A DNA stretch of 64,000 nucleotides from Sphingobacterium endophyticum (GCF_009733535.1 NZ_ML771899.1:186001-250000); one strand, 5' to 3'. Shown: positions 27,659 through 37,272, numbered from the stretch's first letter. The notes: generated by a model not told the origin, from the letters alone. Program-made: numbers and translations.

Positions 27659-30088
27659 TTAAAATTTATATGAGAATGATAGTCTATAATTTCTAGGCGC
27701 ACCTGCCTGCCAGGAGTATACCGGTGTAGTGAAATAATCCGTATAATAGCTGCCGCCGTCGATAAGGTACTTGTCCAAGAGGTTCTGGACATTCAGGTTT
27801 ATGCTGAACTTTTCCGTTCGGTATCCCATTCCGGCATCCAATCTGAAATAATCCTCGATATTTCTGTCCTTGAATTCTTGGGAATAATATTCGGTCGCAC
27901 GATCCATATTGGAGTATCCTCCCAGCTGAAAGGCCAGTCCCCTTGCCCTGCCATGGATAATTTCATAATCCAGCCATAGATTGGCAATGTGCTTATCCGC
28001 ACCATCGAGCACCTGACCAACGAAGAATTGGTCCGCCCCTTCATTCACCTTGCTAACCTTTCCGTCGGTATAGGCATAATTCGCAATCAGGTTCAATCCT
28101 TTTGTGATCTCTCCTCGGATATCGAATTCAATGCCCCTGATCCTTTTCTGGCCAACTTCAACAGACATTTTAGGGTCGGGGCCATAAGATGTTATCTCAT
28201 TATTTTTTGTGATCTGATACAGGGCAAGCGTACTGTTCCATTTTCCCCCGAACCATTCACGCTTTATCCCCAGCTCGTAGTTGTTCCCCGTTATAGGCTT
28301 GACCTTCGAGCCGTCGAATAAAATTCCCTGCTGCGGTAGGAAGCTTTGGTCCAATAACCCGTAAACTGCAGTGTTTTTGTCGATCGAATAGGATAGGCCT
28401 ATCCTGGGAGTGATTTTTTCATTTTTGACCGGAGTGCCTCCCCATGTTCCTACAGCCATGGAAGTATAGCGTGCCGCTAGGGTCAACCGTAATGAGTTGT
28501 CGAAGAATCCCATCTGATCCTGGACATACAGCGAACTATATTTTGTGTTCATGCTACCTCCGCCCCGTGCGGCCCTTTCCTGTAGGGACAGACTGCGGTC
28601 GAAGGACTGTGGTCCGAAATCAAAGCCATAAACCGGATTCTTTGGATCGAACTGTCCACCATTCAGGCTGTCCAAAACGATGCTTTGGTTCCAATCGGCT
28701 ATATAGTCCTTGCTCCCTAAATCTATGCCGGCCAAAATATGATGCTCTATGGCGCTGGTTCGGAAGTTTCCATTTAAAAATGCCTGGGCCAGAACCATGG
28801 TGCTTTTTGCATCCCAGATATCTGATTTGCGAATTACTTTCCCATCGGGAAAGATATCCTGTGGCCAACTGCTCGCCCCGGTCTGGTTATAGCTGAAAAA
28901 AGAACCCTGTGCTGTCAATTTCCATGCAGAACTTAATTGGTGCTCCACGGTCAGAAAAGTCGAATGCTCATCCACATTGAACGGCTCGGTTCCCTTTTGG
29001 GTAAAAGTGGTCTCTCTTGGCAGGCTCCCAAAACCCTCCGGCGACATCACGTAGGCCGAACCTACATCAGTCATCCTGGCTTTCTGATAAGTGTACTCGA
29101 AGGTAGCTAGTGTCTTGGTATTAAGCCGATAGGATAGAACAGGGGCAATCACCAATCTCTTGTTGTCCTCATTTGCCCTAAAGGACGCTTTGGAAGAACC
29201 TGCAATGTTCAGTCGATATAACAGCTTTTCGTCCTGGGATAGTTTGCCGTCCAGGTCCAATGTGCTCCGGTAATTCTCAAAGCTTCCCAGGCTCATGGTT
29301 ACCTCGGCATGTTCCGTACCGGAGGGCTTTTTTGTAACAACGTTGTATATGCCCGCCGGGTCTCCGCTGGACATCATAAATCCGGCAGGTCCTTTCACGA
29401 ATTCGATCTTTTCTACCGTTGCCATATCCTCGGATAATGGACTCCAATAGGATGAGACAATGTTCATACCGTTCCTGAAAGCCTGGATTTGGGATCCCCG
29501 CATATGAATGTTGACGTACATGTCATTCCAATGCGTTTGCCTGCTCACACCGCTTATATTCCTGTAGATCCCATCTGAAAGATTGAAGGCCTGCTGTTTG
29601 GCGATGGCCTCTGAATTGATGGTTTGGACATTTTGGGACAATTCCAGGATCGGCACCTGAACCCGTAGGGAATTGGAGAGCTGATGTTCAACAATTGGTT
29701 TTTTCGCGCTCACCAGGACCTCCTGAATGGTGTTCTTATCCTCCTGAAGGATAAAATCCAAAATGCGGGTCTCACCTTCTTTCAGGTTGATGGTGGTTAC
29801 CTGGGAAGCAAAGCTGATGTGCTTTGCCCTGATTTCATATGATTTGGCGGCCAGCGCTTGGAATTCATAACGGCCCAAAGAGTCAACTTCTTTCTCCTGA
29901 CTTCCATTGAGCTTGACGACGACGTTCTTAGCCGGCCTATTGTTCTTGGTAAGGATAGTTCCCCTGATTACTCCTGTCTGGGCAAAGGCTGCCGTGGACA
30001 AAAGGCTGAACACGAGTGCCAGGACCATATTGAGTCTACTGGCAAAATGGAGATCCCCAGCTCCGATGGATAAGTTTCTGTACTTCAT
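27659..30088 (-). CDS. TonB-dependent siderophore receptor
   Basis: This 809-residue outer-membrane receptor has a signal peptide (to about residue 36), a carboxypeptidase-regulatory-like domain (about 38-112, GVIRGTILTKNNRPAKNVVV), a TonB plug (about 135-255, with YNVVTKKPSG) and a 22-strand barrel ending YRLSFSYKF. This is the FhuA/FoxA-type siderophore family. It has no STN domain, so regulation is probably through the promoter, not a sigma cascade. First gene of a five-gene minus operon with a long leader. Confidence 0.93.
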   Translation of the reverse strand: MKYRNLSIGAGDLHFASRLNMVLALVFSLLSTAAFAQTGVIRGTILTKNNRPAKNVVVKLNGSQEKEVDSLGRYEFQALAAKSYEIRAKHISFASQVTTINLKEGETRILDFILQEDKNTIQEVLVSAKKPIVEHQLSNSLRVQVPILELSQNVQTINSEAIAKQQAFNLSDGIYRNISGVSRQTHWNDMYVNIHMRGSQIQAFRNGMNIVSSYWSPLSEDMATVEKIEFVKGPAGFMMSSGDPAGIYNVVTKKPSGTEHAEVTMSLGSFENYRSTLDLDGKLSQDEKLLYRLNIAGSSKASFRANEDNKRLVIAPVLSYRLNTKTLATFEYTYQKARMTDVGSAYVMSPEGFGSLPRETTFTQKGTEPFNVDEHSTFLTVEHQLSSAWKLTAQGSFFSYNQTGASSWPQDIFPDGKVIRKSDIWDAKSTMVLAQAFLNGNFRTSAIEHHILAGIDLGSKDYIADWNQSIVLDSLNGGQFDPKNPVYGFDFGPQSFDRSLSLQERAARGGGSMNTKYSSLYVQDQMGFFDNSLRLTLAARYTSMAVGTWGGTPVKNEKITPRIGLSYSIDKNTAVYGLLDQSFLPQQGILFDGSKVKPITGNNYELGIKREWFGGKWNSTLALYQITKNNEITSYGPDPKMSVEVGQKRIRGIEFDIRGEITKGLNLIANYAYTDGKVSKVNEGADQFFVGQVLDGADKHIANLWLDYEIIHGRARGLAFQLGGYSNMDRATEYYSQEFKDRNIEDYFRLDAGMGYRTEKFSINLNVQNLLDKYLIDGGSYYTDYFTTPVYSWQAGAPRNYRLSFSYKF

Positions 30089-30131
30089 AAAATGTTAATG
30101 TATTAATTCATTAACTGTTCATGAAAGAATT

Positions 30132-30203
30132 TCAAGACAATAGCAGGGCTGAAATACCCAAAATTTCATATCTTGCAGGTCCTTTCATACTTACAGTGTG
30201 CAT
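30132..30203 (-). CDS. Possible short leader ORF
   Basis: A 23-codon frame (MHTVSMKGPARYEILGIS then ALLLS) lies in the leader of the siderophore-receptor mRNA and ends 44 bp before the receptor start. It has no known relatives that I recall. It could be a leader peptide or chance. Confidence 0.2.
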   Translation of the reverse strand: MHTVSMKGPARYEILGISALLLS

Positions 30204-30263
30204 AAGGTGATCTAGCCTCAGGGCCAGGTCAACTAATACCAGTTACAGCTGATATTAGATTTT

Positions 30264-30306
30264 GCGTCATGCTCAGATAGCAGTCTTTGCATGACGCTCT
30301 TTTTTT
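30264..30306 (+). terminator. Orphan plus-strand intrinsic terminator
   Basis: GCGTCATGC and GCATGACGC make a perfect 9-bp stem around a 16-nt loop, followed by TCTTTTTTT. No plus-strand gene lies upstream; only the antisense of the receptor leader does. On the minus strand the same stem sits in the receptor 5' UTR without a T-tract. Confidence 0.75.
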
Positions 30307-30399
30307 GTCCAATAATCTTTGATCTAATGTCCTTTAATCTACCGGTCGATGAAGGTCAGTAAAGCAGTTAGTTTTATTTAGACTGATTAAAAACAAGTA

Positions 30400-30434
30400 C
30401 AAATATAGAATGAAATTATTTGTTTGCAACAAAT
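30400..30434 (-). promoter_or_regulatory. Promoter and palindrome of the siderophore operon
   Basis: Read on the minus strand, TTG, 19 nt and TATATTTG match the Bacteroidota promoter consensus exactly. The -33 box lies inside a perfect dyad ATTTGTT-TGC-AACAAAT (30418-30434), a likely repressor or activator site. The promoter implies a leader of about 300 nt. Confidence 0.75.
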
Positions 30435-30946
30435 TTTATACATTAATTTACCGGGACCCTTAGGTAAATAGCTACAACAGCCAAAGCTTCACCAAAAAAA
30501 TGCACCTGCAAAACGGACCTTCAATCGGGGCCGATAGGCTAATCATTGAGGCTGATCGATCAATTTATCCGATGATGTCCATTATTATTATCCAAAAAAA
30601 TAAGTTTTGTGTTAGGAACGCTATTTTGAAAGCATAAAATCTAATGGGGAAGTATGGATTATTACATTACGATAGGGGAAGCCTCCCTTTATAAAGGAAC
30701 TTTAAGTTTATCAATGTTACAAGTAGGTGGAGGTCCAGATAGTTCGAAGTAAATCGTGCACCGAATGAGTTTCTCTCCTGAATCCCCTGCTGGAAAAGGT
30801 AAAGATTCCGGCACTGATCTTTTCCCGTGCATAAAAACACTATTATGCTGACTAATGAAATTTTTATCTCAAGGGATGATTCTTTATTGGAATTTTAAAT
30901 GGTAAAAGATTTAGTTGTTAATTTTCCATTAAATAAGCTGGTTGGA
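30435..30946. other. Divergent intergenic region
   Basis: No gene or relic recognised between the siderophore-operon promoter and the capD-like promoter. Confidence 0.4.
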
Positions 30947-30977
30947 TTGTGCGTTGTTCGGAGAAATATTAACTTTG
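30947..30977 (+). promoter_or_regulatory. Promoter of the capD-like gene
   Basis: TTG (30947-30949), 20 nt, TAACTTTG (30970-30977) fits the Bacteroidota consensus. It implies a 5' UTR of about 180 nt. A second TAACTTTG at 31076-31083 lacks a -33 box. Confidence 0.65.
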
Positions 30978-31164
30978 GCAAAAGTTCCGTAAACTGAGAA
31001 AAAAAATCAGTTGCGAATTGGACCTGGCCGCATCATAGGAAATTCAGCAGATCAATAGAAGGGTCAAGATGGCATTAACTTTGCAGTTGATGGTTTTATT
31101 GGACGAGCCCAGGTCTCCCCTGAAGGCTTTTGTTCATATTTTTTAAGAAAAATAGTAATAGTTA

Positions 31165-33090
31165 ATGGATATTATAGGATTGAGAAGGTATTTTAAGAAG
31201 GACAGCCCTAGATGGGTTATCTTGTTGATTGACATGGCGATTGTGCTGTTTTGTTATTACTTTTCCAACTTTGTGATCAACAGTTTCAAAGGCAGGTTCG
31301 CAGTTGAACTGATGGTCAAGAAGTCGATACTCATTGCATCTGTATACTATCTTTCCTTCCTATATTTTAGGACATACCGAGGTATCGTCAGGCAGACGGG
31401 ATTCCGTGATGCCTGGGGGATATTCAAGGCGGTATTCGTGGCATGGTTGGTACTGATGGTCGTTTCGACCATTACAAGGACGGCCTATGACCGCGAGGCC
31501 GAGATCAGTGCATTCCTAAGACCTTCGTATGCCGTGTTATTTACCCATGCGTTCTTTACTACAGTATGCTTGGTTGCGGCAAGGGTTTCCTACCGCACGG
31601 TGTATGAGAGCTTCTTTTTTGGTGGACGTGAGATCGAGAACGTGCTGATCTTTGGAGCGGGGAATATGGGCATGACCACGCTTAATCTATTACGTAACGA
31701 TACGCGCAAAAAGGTCAAGGTCGTGGCTTTTGCCGACGACAACCATAACCGTATCGGAAAGCTGATCAATGGCTATAAGATCATTGATATGAATCGCCTT
31801 AACGAGCATTTCGTCCGGGAGCTTAAGGTCGACACTATCATTATTGCACTGGATGATAACAATAAGGATCGTCTCTCTAAGATCTCCTCACAGATCGAGC
31901 CCTTGCCCGTAAAGTTGAAGATTATGCCGACCTCGGCTAAATTAATGAGCGGCAAGGTTGCCACTCGGCAGTTGAGGACATTAAAGATCGACGACCTATT
32001 GGGTAGGGAGGCAATAAAGCTCGAGAATCCGGTCATCCACGAGATGATGCGGGATAAGGTGATCCTGGTGACCGGTGGGGCAGGATCCATTGGCTCGGAA
32101 TTGGTAAGGCAGATAAGTTTTACGGATTTTGATAAATTGATCGTAATCGATCAGGCAGAATCCGCTTTATATGATATCCAGCAGGAGTTAAAGGGAAACA
32201 GCCATAAGGACACCCTGTTTATGGTAGGCAACGTTCGTGATCGTCAGTTCATGGATTCGGTATTCGAGCACTATCGACCACATATCGTCTTTCATGCTGC
32301 GGCCTATAAGCATGTTCCACTTATGGAACAGAACCCCTACGAATCGATCCTTACCAATGTCTGGGGGTCGAAGAACCTGGCCGATATGGCTGACAAGTAC
32401 GGCGTAGAGAAATTTGTTATGGTCTCTACCGACAAGGCGGTAAATCCCACAAATGTGATGGGGGCGACTAAACGTACGGCAGAGATTTATGTATCGGCGT
32501 TAAACAGCAGGAGCAGGACCAATTTTATCGTTACACGATTTGGGAATGTTCTTGGTTCAAACGGTTCGGTTATACCGCTGTTCGAACGTCAGTTGAAGCG
32601 CGGAGGTCCCCTAACGGTGACCCATGAAGATATCACGAGGTATTTTATGACGATTCCGGAGGCCTGTCAGCTGGTACAGGAAGCTGCTGTTATGGGGCAG
32701 GGCGGTGAGATATATGTCTTTGATATGGGCCAGCCCGTAAAGATAATGGATCTGGCAATCCGCATGATCCGATTGAAAGGCTATCGGTACCCGCAGGATA
32801 TCGGTATAGAAGTAACCGGACTAAGGCCTGGGGAGAAAATCTTTGAAGAATTGCTTGCGGACGACGAAAGCACGACCAGGACCCATCATGAGAAGATTAT
32901 GATAGCTAGGGTCAGGACAGAAGACCTGCAGTTAAATAGTGAAAGGATCGGCCATCTCTGTGGGCAGGTTACAGACCAGTCGGCCGATCACAGTCCTATG
33001 CTTTTGGTGGACCTCCTCAAGGCGATCGTTCCGGAATATATTTCCCAAAACTCTATTTATGAGACCCTGGACAAGCAGGCTGTAGGATAG
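31165..33090 (+). CDS. Membrane nucleotide-sugar 4,6-dehydratase (CapD/FlaA1/WbpM type)
   Basis: This 641-residue protein has four or five N-terminal membrane helices (to about 150), a CoA-binding-like Rossmann domain (FGAGNMGM near 166) and a catalytic SDR domain with VTGGAGSIGSELVRQI near 301-316. The catalytic segment STDKAVNPTNVMGATKR (about 421-437) has Met in place of the usual SDR Tyr, with Lys kept, as in UDP-GlcNAc 4,6-dehydratases. It makes the 4-keto-6-deoxy sugar for capsule, O-antigen or exopolysaccharide. No glycosyltransferases follow, which is unusual for this gene. Confidence 0.93.
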   Translation: MDIIGLRRYFKKDSPRWVILLIDMAIVLFCYYFSNFVINSFKGRFAVELMVKKSILIASVYYLSFLYFRTYRGIVRQTGFRDAWGIFKAVFVAWLVLMVVSTITRTAYDREAEISAFLRPSYAVLFTHAFFTTVCLVAARVSYRTVYESFFFGGREIENVLIFGAGNMGMTTLNLLRNDTRKKVKVVAFADDNHNRIGKLINGYKIIDMNRLNEHFVRELKVDTIIIALDDNNKDRLSKISSQIEPLPVKLKIMPTSAKLMSGKVATRQLRTLKIDDLLGREAIKLENPVIHEMMRDKVILVTGGAGSIGSELVRQISFTDFDKLIVIDQAESALYDIQQELKGNSHKDTLFMVGNVRDRQFMDSVFEHYRPHIVFHAAAYKHVPLMEQNPYESILTNVWGSKNLADMADKYGVEKFVMVSTDKAVNPTNVMGATKRTAEIYVSALNSRSRTNFIVTRFGNVLGSNGSVIPLFERQLKRGGPLTVTHEDITRYFMTIPEACQLVQEAAVMGQGGEIYVFDMGQPVKIMDLAIRMIRLKGYRYPQDIGIEVTGLRPGEKIFEELLADDESTTRTHHEKIMIARVRTEDLQLNSERIGHLCGQVTDQSADHSPMLLVDLLKAIVPEYISQNSIYETLDKQAVG

Positions 33091-33440
33091 ATACATTAAG
33101 GCTTTGGAATTATCTGAGGCTATAGATCATGGTTGGTGACTTTCATTTAACATTAGCAGAATTTTAAGTTGGCGAAACCATGCCATGGCTGTCCCAGACC
33201 ACGGAACTCTTTCCTCTTTTGACCATGGAGTAACCTGCGGGATTGCTGTCGATATAGTTGAATCTCAGTTTTTTCTTTTTAGTTCCTGCTGGTTTAATGA
33301 GGTGAATATACGTTGTTAGTGGCAGTGATAGGAAAATTATTTTTGCTAAGGGGAAAAATCCTGAACAAATAGGGAACTGAGGGGGACAGATCCATGCCCG
33401 AGACTTGTGAGGGCGGTTTGAGCTGCTACCGGAAGCGGAT
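33091..33440. other. Gap with a doubtful minus-strand frame
   Basis: A 96-codon minus frame at 33164-33454 overlaps the next gene. Its second half (LRFNYIDSNPAGYSMVKRG) reads like protein, but the first half does not and no family is recognised. Treated as unproven. Confidence 0.3.
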
Positions 33441-33749
33441 TTAGGGACGGTCAAGTATCTTGTGGATGTAAGCGGATATCACTGGAAAAGCAAGCATCAA
33501 CACGTATTCTCTAAGTCCCAAGCTGTGAAAGAAATATTTTTCTATGAAGAGCAGCCATATCATGCTCAAAACGAAGGAGAAAAAAAATATGGTGATGAAT
33601 TTGTCTCTCTGTTCCCTTGAAAACCGGAGGTAACGGACAATGGTACTTTCCTTGGAGATCGCCATGAACATCCGTGCAAGATAATATATAGAAACGACAC
33701 CGAATCCGGAGACCAGAAAATAAAAGACTATGTATCCCTGCTCACTCAT
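33441..33749 (-). CDS. Hypothetical membrane protein
   Basis: This 102-residue protein has three hydrophobic segments (about 7-29, 50-68 and 78-95) separated by a basic cytoplasmic loop (RYLRFSREQRDKF). Family not recognised. It lies between the intact capD-like gene and its relic, on the opposite strand. Confidence 0.55.
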   Translation of the reverse strand: MSEQGYIVFYFLVSGFGVVSIYYLARMFMAISKESTIVRYLRFSREQRDKFITIFFFSFVLSMIWLLFIEKYFFHSLGLREYVLMLAFPVISAYIHKILDRP

Positions 33750-33994
33750 TGATGAAAATGGTTTTTATCTGCCTTTGCAACATTGGCATACGGTAATAAA
33801 AGGTAGATCATAAAAGCCCTGAGACAGGAAATATTCCGTCCCGAATGTTATGCTACCCTTATCAAAAATCGTGACAAAATTACCCGTGGAACCACGGGAT
33901 GGTACAGAATCCCTATATTCTTACAGTGAATAGGGATATTCATGTTATTTCCTGCATCAGATCATTCTCTTTCAGGAGGCAGGCCGTACAGATA
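33750..33994. other. Two adjacent hairpins upstream of the capD relic
   Basis: CCCGTGG-AA-CCACGGG at 33883-33898 and ATCCCTAT/ATAGGGAT at 33909-33937 are close dyads with no T-tract. There is no gene here. They may be a leftover regulatory or recombination site. Confidence 0.4.
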
Positions 33995-34335
33995 CTAGTA
34001 CGGAGTAGAACAGGTCCAATTTTATCGTAATACGATATAGGGATGTTCCAGGTTCTAACAGTTCGATTATACCCCTGTCCGAACCTCAGTTGAAGCATGG
34101 CGGACATTTTACGCTGACCCATATCACGAGATATTTTATGACGATACCGCTGGCAAGTCAATTGGACCAGGTGGCTATCGTTGTGGGGCGGGAAAGTGAG
34201 ATATATGTCTTTGATACTATATTTTTCAATACTCTATTTATGAAACCCTGGACAAGCAGGCCGCAGGATATATACATTAAAGCTTAGGAAATAACGGAGG
34301 CTTTGGAGTACGAACACTGACTTCACTTAAATCCG
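33995..34335 (+). pseudogene. Decayed 3' copy of the capD-like gene
   Basis: The DNA from about 34000 to 34217 closely resembles the upstream gene from 32505 to 32722 (shared stretches include CCAATTTTATCGT and GAGATATATGTCTTTGATA). At about 34220 it jumps to sequence matching the last 16 codons and stop region (33040-33090), and similarity continues into the 3' flank to about 34335. About 105 codons are deleted at the junction and the 5' part is missing. It is a truncated paralogue or recombination scar. Confidence 0.85.
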
Positions 34336-34619
34336 ATAATCGAATTTTATTTACTTTGGGTTTGACCCTTAACCTACGGATCATTGCCCTTGATCTCATT
34401 TTAGGAAACCTTCAGTCGATTTTGGAAAATAGGTCATTCAATTAACCATTATCCGTCTCTTTAATGCACAGGTGCATTGAGTAAATGATGTTGCACTTAA
34501 TATAAGCCGATCTGTAACCGCAGGGCTTTTTACAAAACGAGATTCTACCCGGTCCTTTCAGGCCTTGCAGGCGCGGTAGGATATGGCCAAGGCGGCACCT
34601 TGGTCCACTCCTGTTCAAT
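34336..34619. other. Intergenic gap
   Basis: Nothing recognisable on either strand. Confidence 0.4.
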
Positions 34620-35432
34620 CTAACCCAACCGGGAATGTTTTTTTTGGTACTCGCCCGGAGAGATATCGAGGTGCTTTTTAAAGAACATGTTAAAGTTGTT
34701 CGGAGAACGGTATCCAAGCTCATATGCTATCTGCTTTACCGAGAGCTTCTTCTCTTCCAGCAGCTTCTTGCTTAGCTCCATCATATATTCATCGATTATC
34801 TGCTTGGGAGATTTGTCGAGAACCGTACGGGTGATGGTGGAGAGCGTCCTGGAGGAAACGCTAAGCAGCTCTGAATAATAATTTATACTTCTGTGTTTCC
34901 TTACGTTCTCAACGATCATTCCCTTAAAAAGTTCTACGGTTTCTCGGTAGCTCCCGGGAGCCCTTTCATTAATAAGGTCAGGGGCTGTCCCAATAGTGTT
35001 TTCAAAGGCATTTTTAAGATGAAGGATATTATTGACAAGGATGCTCGAGACAATTTTTTCCCCCATCAGGCGATCGTCCGATTTCTGATAGGTCCGAATC
35101 ATGTCGTTCATCAGCCTTACGTGCTCCAGGTCCTTGCTGCCAAGGGCTATATGGAAGAGGTCAGTATTCCTGTCATTGAAGACCTCCACTACAATCTGAT
35201 CGCCAAGAAGGGAGAGGTCAAAGAAAAGGTATTCTGCATTGGGACATATCTGGTTCGTGACAAGAAAGGGAGGCTGGCGAACGGTCGAATCCAGGATAAC
35301 GCTTTGGCCAGGAATCTCAGCGATTGTGGTAACGGTCAGCACGTCGAATGATCTTAGGATTTTCGGTATTGATTCCTTAGCATCCAGGAGCTCCTTTCCA
35401 TTTAACAGAAGGTATTTTTTATTTTCGAACAT
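34620..35432 (-). CDS. AraC family transcriptional regulator
   Basis: This protein has about 270 residues. The C-terminal pair of helix-turn-helices is clear: YYSELLSVSSRTLSTITR and VKQIAYELGYRSPNNFNMFFKKHL, ending PGEYQKKHS. The N-terminal 170 residues are an unrecognised sensor domain, probably cupin-like. The frame is open to 35522, but the extra 30 residues are hydrophobic and atypical, so I favour the ATG at 35432 (MFENKKYLLLNG). It is monocistronic, and its target is not evident. Confidence 0.88.
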   Translation of the reverse strand: MFENKKYLLLNGKELLDAKESIPKILRSFDVLTVTTIAEIPGQSVILDSTVRQPPFLVTNQICPNAEYLFFDLSLLGDQIVVEVFNDRNTDLFHIALGSKDLEHVRLMNDMIRTYQKSDDRLMGEKIVSSILVNNILHLKNAFENTIGTAPDLINERAPGSYRETVELFKGMIVENVRKHRSINYYSELLSVSSRTLSTITRTVLDKSPKQIIDEYMMELSKKLLEEKKLSVKQIAYELGYRSPNNFNMFFKKHLDISPGEYQKKHSRLG

Positions 35433-35694
35433 AGGATTAATAAAGATAAAACTGGTAACAAAAATTTTACCAATTTTTACTGACCATAATGCCGTTTTGT
35501 TTAAAATGTCCGTAAGCTCCATCCATTGAACAGACCTCTTTGATATAATTTGGGTGATAATCGGGATAAAACCCCATGTTGTATAATTTGGTACGGAATC
35601 GGGAAAAATGAGTACCTATTCAAGAAAGTAGGATGGATTTGTGGTCTCTTTTGGCTACTTTCCTATTGAGTTGGCCATATCATAAAGAAAGAAG

Positions 35695-36048
35695 ATGAAC
35701 GGCATTAATAAATTGGCATGGATGAATAAAGGTGAGTTTGACATAATTTCGACACAGTTACAGATGTTGACCATGGACCTGATCTACGAGTTAGAAAGGC
35801 AGGAATACCTGGAAACGACGAAGTCCCAACCCGATCAGATCATGCTGTGTAGGATGAACGACCTCTTAAGGGTTCTGGTGAGCCTTTGTTCACGAACGGT
35901 TCGCCCCGAGAACATCACCATGCTAGGGGAAAGGATATCTAGAGTCAAACTTCTTCTATGGATGGTACAGAAGTTGGAAGGGTCCCAAAGGGATGCGGCG
36001 CTAAGAATTGTCCATAGTGAGATCCAGATGTTTACGCTGACTGTTTAA
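35695..36048 (+). CDS. Hypothetical helical protein
   Basis: This 117-residue cytoplasmic protein is almost wholly alpha-helical by composition, with no membrane segment. Codon use resembles the GC-richer genes nearby, and a purine-rich AAAGAAG precedes the ATG. Family not recognised. Confidence 0.55.
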   Translation: MNGINKLAWMNKGEFDIISTQLQMLTMDLIYELERQEYLETTKSQPDQIMLCRMNDLLRVLVSLCSRTVRPENITMLGERISRVKLLLWMVQKLEGSQRDAALRIVHSEIQMFTLTV

Positions 36049-36322
36049 AAGCCTTCACGTTTAGGTTTTCAGTTCTAGGCATCCGGCCCTAAATGCTGTG
36101 AATTTCTATAACCAAGGGGTATTTTGGCGTCCTTGTTCATAAATCCATTTCCCAATAGCCACCTGTTTGGAAACCCAACGATAGGCTACTATCCAGCTTT
36201 GGAGTCAAGGCAGGAGACCCCGATTCCGGGACCATTTCTTTTGGGCAGAAGTACCAAGTGTTTAATTACACCAAAATATAGTATTTTCCAGCTTTTACAG
36301 CTTTTATTTTGAAAAGATGTAA

Positions 36323-36529
36323 GTCCTATCTATAGCAATTGACAGGATTTTCTTTCAAGAAGTTAGTAGGAATGATGACTTTCAGGAGCAGGTACAATAT
36401 TTAAGGGAAAGAGTTGAGAAATTTGAAGTTCAAGTGGATGACTTTACAAAATCAATCCTGTTTAAAAAGGCTCAGATTGAAAATCGGGATTTGGCTTTGG
36501 ATTCTTCAAAAAGAGAGGTAGTAAAATGA
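36323..36529 (+). pseudogene. Coiled-coil gene remnant (phage-like)
   Basis: An open stretch without a start codon encodes a coiled coil (FQEQVQYLRERVEKFE, then KSILFKKAQIENRD) and ends in TGA overlapping the next start by ATGA. It looks like the C-terminal end of a small helper gene in a prophage or conjugative element. Confidence 0.55.
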
Positions 36530-37272
36530 AAAAGAATGTAGGAATATTTTTTTTATGTGGGGTAAATGTTGTCCTATTGATTAGGATTATTTGGTTTCCT
36601 AACAGTAGCAAAACTAAAGTTTAACTACCTCAAGAAGCTAAAGAATCTGTTAATGCAGAGGGGACCAAAATCACCAAGAAGATAGATGAAACGGAATGGA
36701 ACACGCCATCATTAGCGACAAAGAAAATGTTATCAAATCGTTCTATGAATTAGATGACAGCACAAAGATTTACCAAACTTTTGGGTGTCGAGCGCAAACA
36801 GTTCAAGGAATGTAGACAGTACAATACTTCAATTGTTTCAAAGGGTCTTCCGGTACTTAAAACAGATACGGGAGTCTATTATATAGATAGGTACGCCTAT
36901 ATCGAATTTATCAAAGGGAATGACAGCTTAAGCATAGAGAAATTTAAATTCTCGTACAATGCGGAGATAAACTATGCTGAACATTATTAAAAAGACTGGT
37001 ATTTAGGATGCAAGAAACATTATATTGATTTTTGGATAGCTGATACAAGAGCAATTGTAAAAGGTGTTAAAAGGGTTAAAATAGAACCTAAACAGGATAA
37101 GGTAAAAGTAGATGTAAACGCAAGTGGTTTCTATACCGATAGGTTGAATTTAGGTGTCGATCCTGGATTAAATATTGGACGTACCCGTTTAGGCGGTGGT
37201 TATTATTACGACTTGGTAGATAAACTTAGATTACTTGATAAGTCTATCTTAAGGATAGGGAATCTTATTTAA
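36526..37272 (+). pseudogene. Phage/ICE-associated membrane-anchored protein, broken
   Basis: The frame begins with a membrane anchor (MKKNVGIFFLCGVNVVLLIR), then has TAA at 36622, TAG near 36748 and TAA at 36988. A segment reading HAIISDKENVIKSFYELDD lies in another frame between two compensating frameshifts. The rest (LLGVERKQFKE, YNAEINYAEHY, KKHYIDFWIADTRA, VKRVKIEP, GRTRLGGGYYYDL) is continuous in the original frame. It resembles DUF6808-like proteins of Bacteroidota prophages (from memory). About 248 codons originally; clearly dead. Confidence 0.75.

Noticed and set aside
28444..28896. 150-codon plus-strand frame inside the siderophore receptor
   Set aside because: Shadow of the receptor barrel with Cys/Pro/Arg-rich composition.
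33164..33454. 96-codon minus-strand gene downstream of capD
   Set aside because: Its first half looks like translated non-coding DNA and it overlaps the neighbouring membrane gene; it is kept only as a note.
36124..36312. 62-codon plus-strand frame
   Set aside because: No start context, no neighbours and a composition rich in Pro/Ser typical of random frames.
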